17,385 nucleotides of DNA from Nitrosomonadales bacterium (GTDB lineage Bacteria; Pseudomonadota; Gammaproteobacteria; Burkholderiales; SG8-41), in NCBI GenBank assembly GCA_009885185.1, contig VFLF01000608.1:1-17385 (forward strand), read 5' to 3'. The notes beneath the pieces were generated by a model, which made no database searches, was not told the DNA's origin, and saw only the letters and a list, made by a program, of their open reading frames with translations. Below, piece after piece: positions 14,762-17,385 of the stretch. Position numbers and translations under genes: made by a program. Numbering within the stretch: position 1 is the first letter of the stretch; each line of letters opens with the position of its first letter.

Positions 14762-15748
14762 TTAATCGACGGCACGCGGCATGCGCGTGTCGATGGCAAC
14801 CTTGGACCACTTGGCGATTTCGGCAGGGATGATCTTGCGCATCTCGTCCGGCGTCCTGACATCAATCACGGCGCCCATGGTGGTCAATTGTTTTTGCACT
14901 TCGGGTATCTTGAAGTAGCGCGCGATTTCGTCATGCAGTTTCATCACGATGGGGCGCGGCGTGCCGGCGGCGGTGGCGATGGCATACCAGTTCGACGCAT
15001 CGTAGCCGGGAACGCCCGCTTCATCGAGCGTGGGCAGATCCGGCAGCAACTCGGCGCGTTTGAGCGTGCCGACGGCAAGCCCCTTTAACTTGCCCGAGCG
15101 CAGATGCGGCAGCGCGGGCACGCTCACGGCAAAGTTCACATGCGCCTGTCCGCCGATGACATCGATCATCGCGGGGAAGCCGCCCTTGTAGAGCACGATA
15201 TTGAAATCGTGTTTCGACAGGCTGGTGAACAGCGCAGAGGCAAAGTGCATGAAACCGCCGGAACTGGACAACACCAGCTCGCCGGGCTTGCTCCTCGCCA
15301 CGGCCAGCAAATCTTTCACGGAATTCACCGGCATCGATGGATTGACGCTCAAAATCAGATAACTCGCGCCGAGCTTGGCGACAAAATCCAGCGCCTTAAG
15401 CGAATCGTAAGGGAGCTTGCGCACCGCCGGGTTCATCACGTACGCCGACGACACCAGCAGCAGCGTGTAGCCGTCGGGCCGCGCTTTCACGGCGAGATCG
15501 GTGCCGATGATGCCTTCGGCGCCGGTGCGGTTGTCCACGATCACGTTCTCGCCCAGCGTCCCGCTCAGGTGTACCGCTACCATGCGCGCGAGGATATCGT
15601 TGGTGCCGCCCGGTGCGAACGCAACGATCAGCCGTATCGGCTTGTTGGGGTAGTGTCCCGTTGGTGTCTTGACGGCCTGCGCCTGCGCGGCGGCAGGCGC
15701 GAGCGCCACGATGCCTGCCATCAACACGCAAATCGGTTTCGCAAACAT
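14762..15748 (-). CDS. TTT-family (Bug/TctC) substrate-binding protein with a shortened His motif
   Basis: A 328-residue solute receptor, second of the three-gene set. The signal peptide MFAKPICVLMAGIVALAPAA is followed by AQAQ and then YPNKPIRLIVAF, the canonical loop APGGTND, VDNRTGAEG, VKARPDGYTLLL and YKGGFPAMIDVI. Where relatives have GxGS-x-x-H-L-x-x-E-x-F, this one reads SSSGGFMHFASALF. It is shorter by about two residues and lacks the acidic residue, a local change near the ligand pocket. The C-terminus (KVAIDTRMPRAVD) is also unlike its neighbours. A strong GGGAGG ribosome site precedes the ATG at 15748; 19 bp separate it from the upstream Bug gene. The ligand is unknown. Confidence 0.93.
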   Translation of the reverse strand: MFAKPICVLMAGIVALAPAAAQAQAVKTPTGHYPNKPIRLIVAFAPGGTNDILARMVAVHLSGTLGENVIVDNRTGAEGIIGTDLAVKARPDGYTLLLVSSAYVMNPAVRKLPYDSLKALDFVAKLGASYLILSVNPSMPVNSVKDLLAVARSKPGELVLSSSGGFMHFASALFTSLSKHDFNIVLYKGGFPAMIDVIGGQAHVNFAVSVPALPHLRSGKLKGLAVGTLKRAELLPDLPTLDEAGVPGYDASNWYAIATAAGTPRPIVMKLHDEIARYFKIPEVQKQLTTMGAVIDVRTPDEMRKIIPAEIAKWSKVAIDTRMPRAVD

Positions 15749-15767
15749 AAAAGCCTCCCTTCGCCAG

Positions 15768-16730
15768 TCAATCGACTTTCACGCCCGCCTGCTTTACCAC
15801 CTTGCCGTACCGTTCGTAATCCTCGCGAATGATCTTCGCGTATTCCTCCGGTGTGGTCCACGCGGGTTCTTCGCCTTGCGCGGCGTAGAGTTGGCGCACT
15901 TCGGGTGTTTTTAGCGCCTGCACCAACACGCTGTTGAGTCGCTCGATGATGGGGCGGGGCGTGGCGCGCGGCGCCATCACGCCGTTCCAGCCGAGGAAAC
16001 TGAAGCCGGGCACGCCGGATTCGGCAATCGTCGGCAGCTCCGGGAATATCGCCGAGCGTTTTTCGCCGCTGACTGCGATGCAGCGCGCGCGCCCGCCTTT
16101 CCAGGGCGCGACGTAGGCCGCCAGCGGCCCCAGCGTCCAGTTCGATTCGCCCGCCGCCAGCGCGGCAGCCGAGGGACCGCCGCCTTTGTACGGCACGTGT
16201 ATGCTTTCAATGCTTGCCGCGGTGGCGAACATCAGGCCGGCGAGATGGCTGGTGGAGCCGATGCCCGCGGACCCCATGATGAGCTTGCCCTGTCGCGCGC
16301 GCGCGAGGTCGATGAGTTCGCGCGTGGATTTCACTGGCAGACCTGAATTCACGCACAGCCCGGCCTGCGTAATGGCGAACAGCGAAATCGGCGCGAAGTC
16401 GTTGATCGGATGATAGGGCACGCTCTTGTACGTGTGCGGCGCCACCGAATGCGTGGCGAAGGAAGTGGCGAGCAAGGTATACCCATCGGGCGCGGCGCGT
16501 GCCACGATCTCCACGCCGATGGTGCCGCCGGCGCCGGGGCGATTATCGACCACGATTTGCTGGCCGAGGGTTTCCGCCGCGCGCATGAACGCGATGCGTC
16601 CGAGAATGTCGCCCGCCGAGCCGGGGCCGTTGGAAATCACCATGCGGATCGGGCGGATGGGGTAGGTCTGCGCCTGCGCCGTCATACAGAGTGTGCATCC
16701 CAGCCATATCATCCAACAGTGTGTGCGCAT
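15768..16730 (-). CDS. TTT-family (Bug/TctC) substrate-binding protein with non-canonical PGG loop
   Basis: A 320-residue solute receptor, first gene of the three-Bug operon, with a strong AGGAGG ribosome site at 16735-16740. The signal peptide MRTHCWMIWLGCTLCMTAQA is rich in Cys and Trp. After QTYPIRPIRMVI the usual PF-x-PGG is replaced by SNGPGSAGD (residues 33-41). VDNRPGAGG, ARAAPDGYTLL, GIGSTSHL and YKGGGPSAAAL are standard. AAGESNWTLGPLAAY follows, with Trp where most members have a branched residue. RCIAVSGEKRS replaces LRALAVTS. It ends VKQAGVKVD. It is divergent from the cupin gene across a 59-bp spacer in which I see no clear promoter pair. The ligand is unknown. Confidence 0.94.
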   Translation of the reverse strand: MRTHCWMIWLGCTLCMTAQAQTYPIRPIRMVISNGPGSAGDILGRIAFMRAAETLGQQIVVDNRPGAGGTIGVEIVARAAPDGYTLLATSFATHSVAPHTYKSVPYHPINDFAPISLFAITQAGLCVNSGLPVKSTRELIDLARARQGKLIMGSAGIGSTSHLAGLMFATAASIESIHVPYKGGGPSAAALAAGESNWTLGPLAAYVAPWKGGRARCIAVSGEKRSAIFPELPTIAESGVPGFSFLGWNGVMAPRATPRPIIERLNSVLVQALKTPEVRQLYAAQGEEPAWTTPEEYAKIIREDYERYGKVVKQAGVKVD

Positions 16731-16789
16731 GCTTCCTCCTCGCGATGTTTGCGGTTATATTGGCATTGAACCATTGATCAGGGCAAGAC

Positions 16790-17385
16790 ATGCAATACAT
16801 TTACGGTTATCACACACTCGATACCGCGCCGGACAACCCGACCAGCGCCAAAGTCGCGCCGCGCCGCATATTGTCGGGAGATACCTTTGAAACCGCGAAG
16901 TCCTCGACCGTCGGCGCGGTGTTATACGGCGAACACGTCGCGGTGGCGCTGGCGATGCAGGCGGCGGGCTCCGGCGCGAAAGCGCATTCGCATCCGAACG
17001 AGCAGCTCAATTACATTGTGCAGGGCGTGATGGTGTCGGACATCAACGACGAGAAACAGACCTTCGGCAAAAAAGGCATGATCGTGCATACGCCGTCGAT
17101 GTCGATCCACACGGGGCAGGCGTGTCCGGACGAAGACATGTATTTTTTTGCCATGAAAGACACGCGCCACGGCATTACCGGCCCGCCGGTGGACGGCAAG
17201 CACGACGGGCCGTTTTATCTGCCGGGCTTCGGCAAGCGCGCCAACGAAACCAGGCGCACCACCGCGCAGTTGATGGCGGAGTCGGGCACGGACGCTGAAG
17301 GTGCTGCGACGCGCTACGTCTACGACTTCAATAATCTCACCGAAAGACCGGGACGAGCGACTAGCGCGCGCATGACGCCGAACCT
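16790..17385 (+). CDS. Cupin-domain protein, 3' end beyond the window
   Basis: An open frame of 198 codons that runs off the window end. A cupin barrel covers about residues 50-122. AHSHPNEQLNYIVQG gives the metal ligands His66, His68 and Glu71. Motif 2, GMIVHTPSMSIHTGQ, supplies His107. Such folds bind Fe, Mn or other divalent metals and act as dioxygenases, isomerases, decarboxylases or sensors, so no reaction can be assigned. After residue 140 the chain continues through a polar linker to ATRYVYDFNNLTERPG, which could begin a second domain (a bicupin). The start at 16790 is preferred because an AGGGCAAG stretch lies upstream and the frame gives the expected N-terminus. No signal peptide is seen, so it is cytoplasmic. 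It is divergent from the three-Bug operon. Confidence 0.85.
   Translation, partial: MQYIYGYHTLDTAPDNPTSAKVAPRRILSGDTFETAKSSTVGAVLYGEHVAVALAMQAAGSGAKAHSHPNEQLNYIVQGVMVSDINDEKQTFGKKGMIVHTPSMSIHTGQACPDEDMYFFAMKDTRHGITGPPVDGKHDGPFYLPGFGKRANETRRTTAQLMAESGTDAEGAATRYVYDFNNLTERPGRATSARMTPN

Noticed and set aside
20..16730. CRISPR array, prophage, integron or transposase genes
   Set aside because: No regularly spaced repeats, phage structural genes, integrase or transposase motifs were seen on either strand. The only mobile-like item is the small inverted-repeat unit at 13593-13676.

Overview
This is a GC-rich window, densely coded on both strands, whose largest gap between genes is about 215 bp. It is dominated by genes for periplasmic substrate-binding proteins of the tripartite tricarboxylate transporter (TTT) family, known as Bug or TctC proteins. 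Nine separate Bug genes lie in 17.4 kb, and no gene for the TctA or TctB membrane subunits is present. Large orphan Bug families are typical of Betaproteobacteria, above all Burkholderiales (Bordetella, Cupriavidus, Polaromonas and relatives). I therefore infer a burkholderialean or closely related betaproteobacterium with an oligotrophic, organic-acid-scavenging lifestyle. The species cannot be named from the sequence alone.

Layout. At 20-985 (-) there is a Bug gene. Divergent from it, a likely operon runs from about 1074 to 8081 (+): a CoA ligase of the CaiC/FadD type; a zinc-free MDR quinone oxidoreductase overlapping it by an ATGA junction; two Bug genes in tandem; a membrane-anchored DUF3500 protein whose reading frame is broken near 6290; and another Bug gene joined to it by a TGATG junction. 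A secreted HSL-type alpha/beta hydrolase (8196-9254, -) is divergent from a LysR regulator (9377-10342, +). The regulator has a near-consensus sigma70 promoter lying so close to its ATG that the mRNA would be almost leaderless.

Next come a Bug gene (10430-11401, -) behind a perfect 17-bp AT-rich inverted repeat, and glutaminase glsA (11497-12420, -). A Bug gene (12550-13539, +) follows, whose best-supported start is a TTG. A REP/MITE-like pair of hairpins (13593-13676) lies in the convergent gap after it. Three tightly packed Bug genes then run from 16730 down to 13755 (-). A cupin protein (16790 to the window end, +) is cut by the window edge.

How the genes may work together (inference). 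The CoA ligase and MDR oxidoreductase could activate and reduce a carboxylic acid captured by the co-transcribed Bug proteins. The exported hydrolase could release such acids from esters under LysR control. The glutaminase could supply or consume glutamate, since some known Bug proteins bind amino acids. The nine Bug paralogues are all diverged in their ligand-loop motifs, which suggests different ligands. With no local permease, they must share TctAB units encoded elsewhere or act as sensors.
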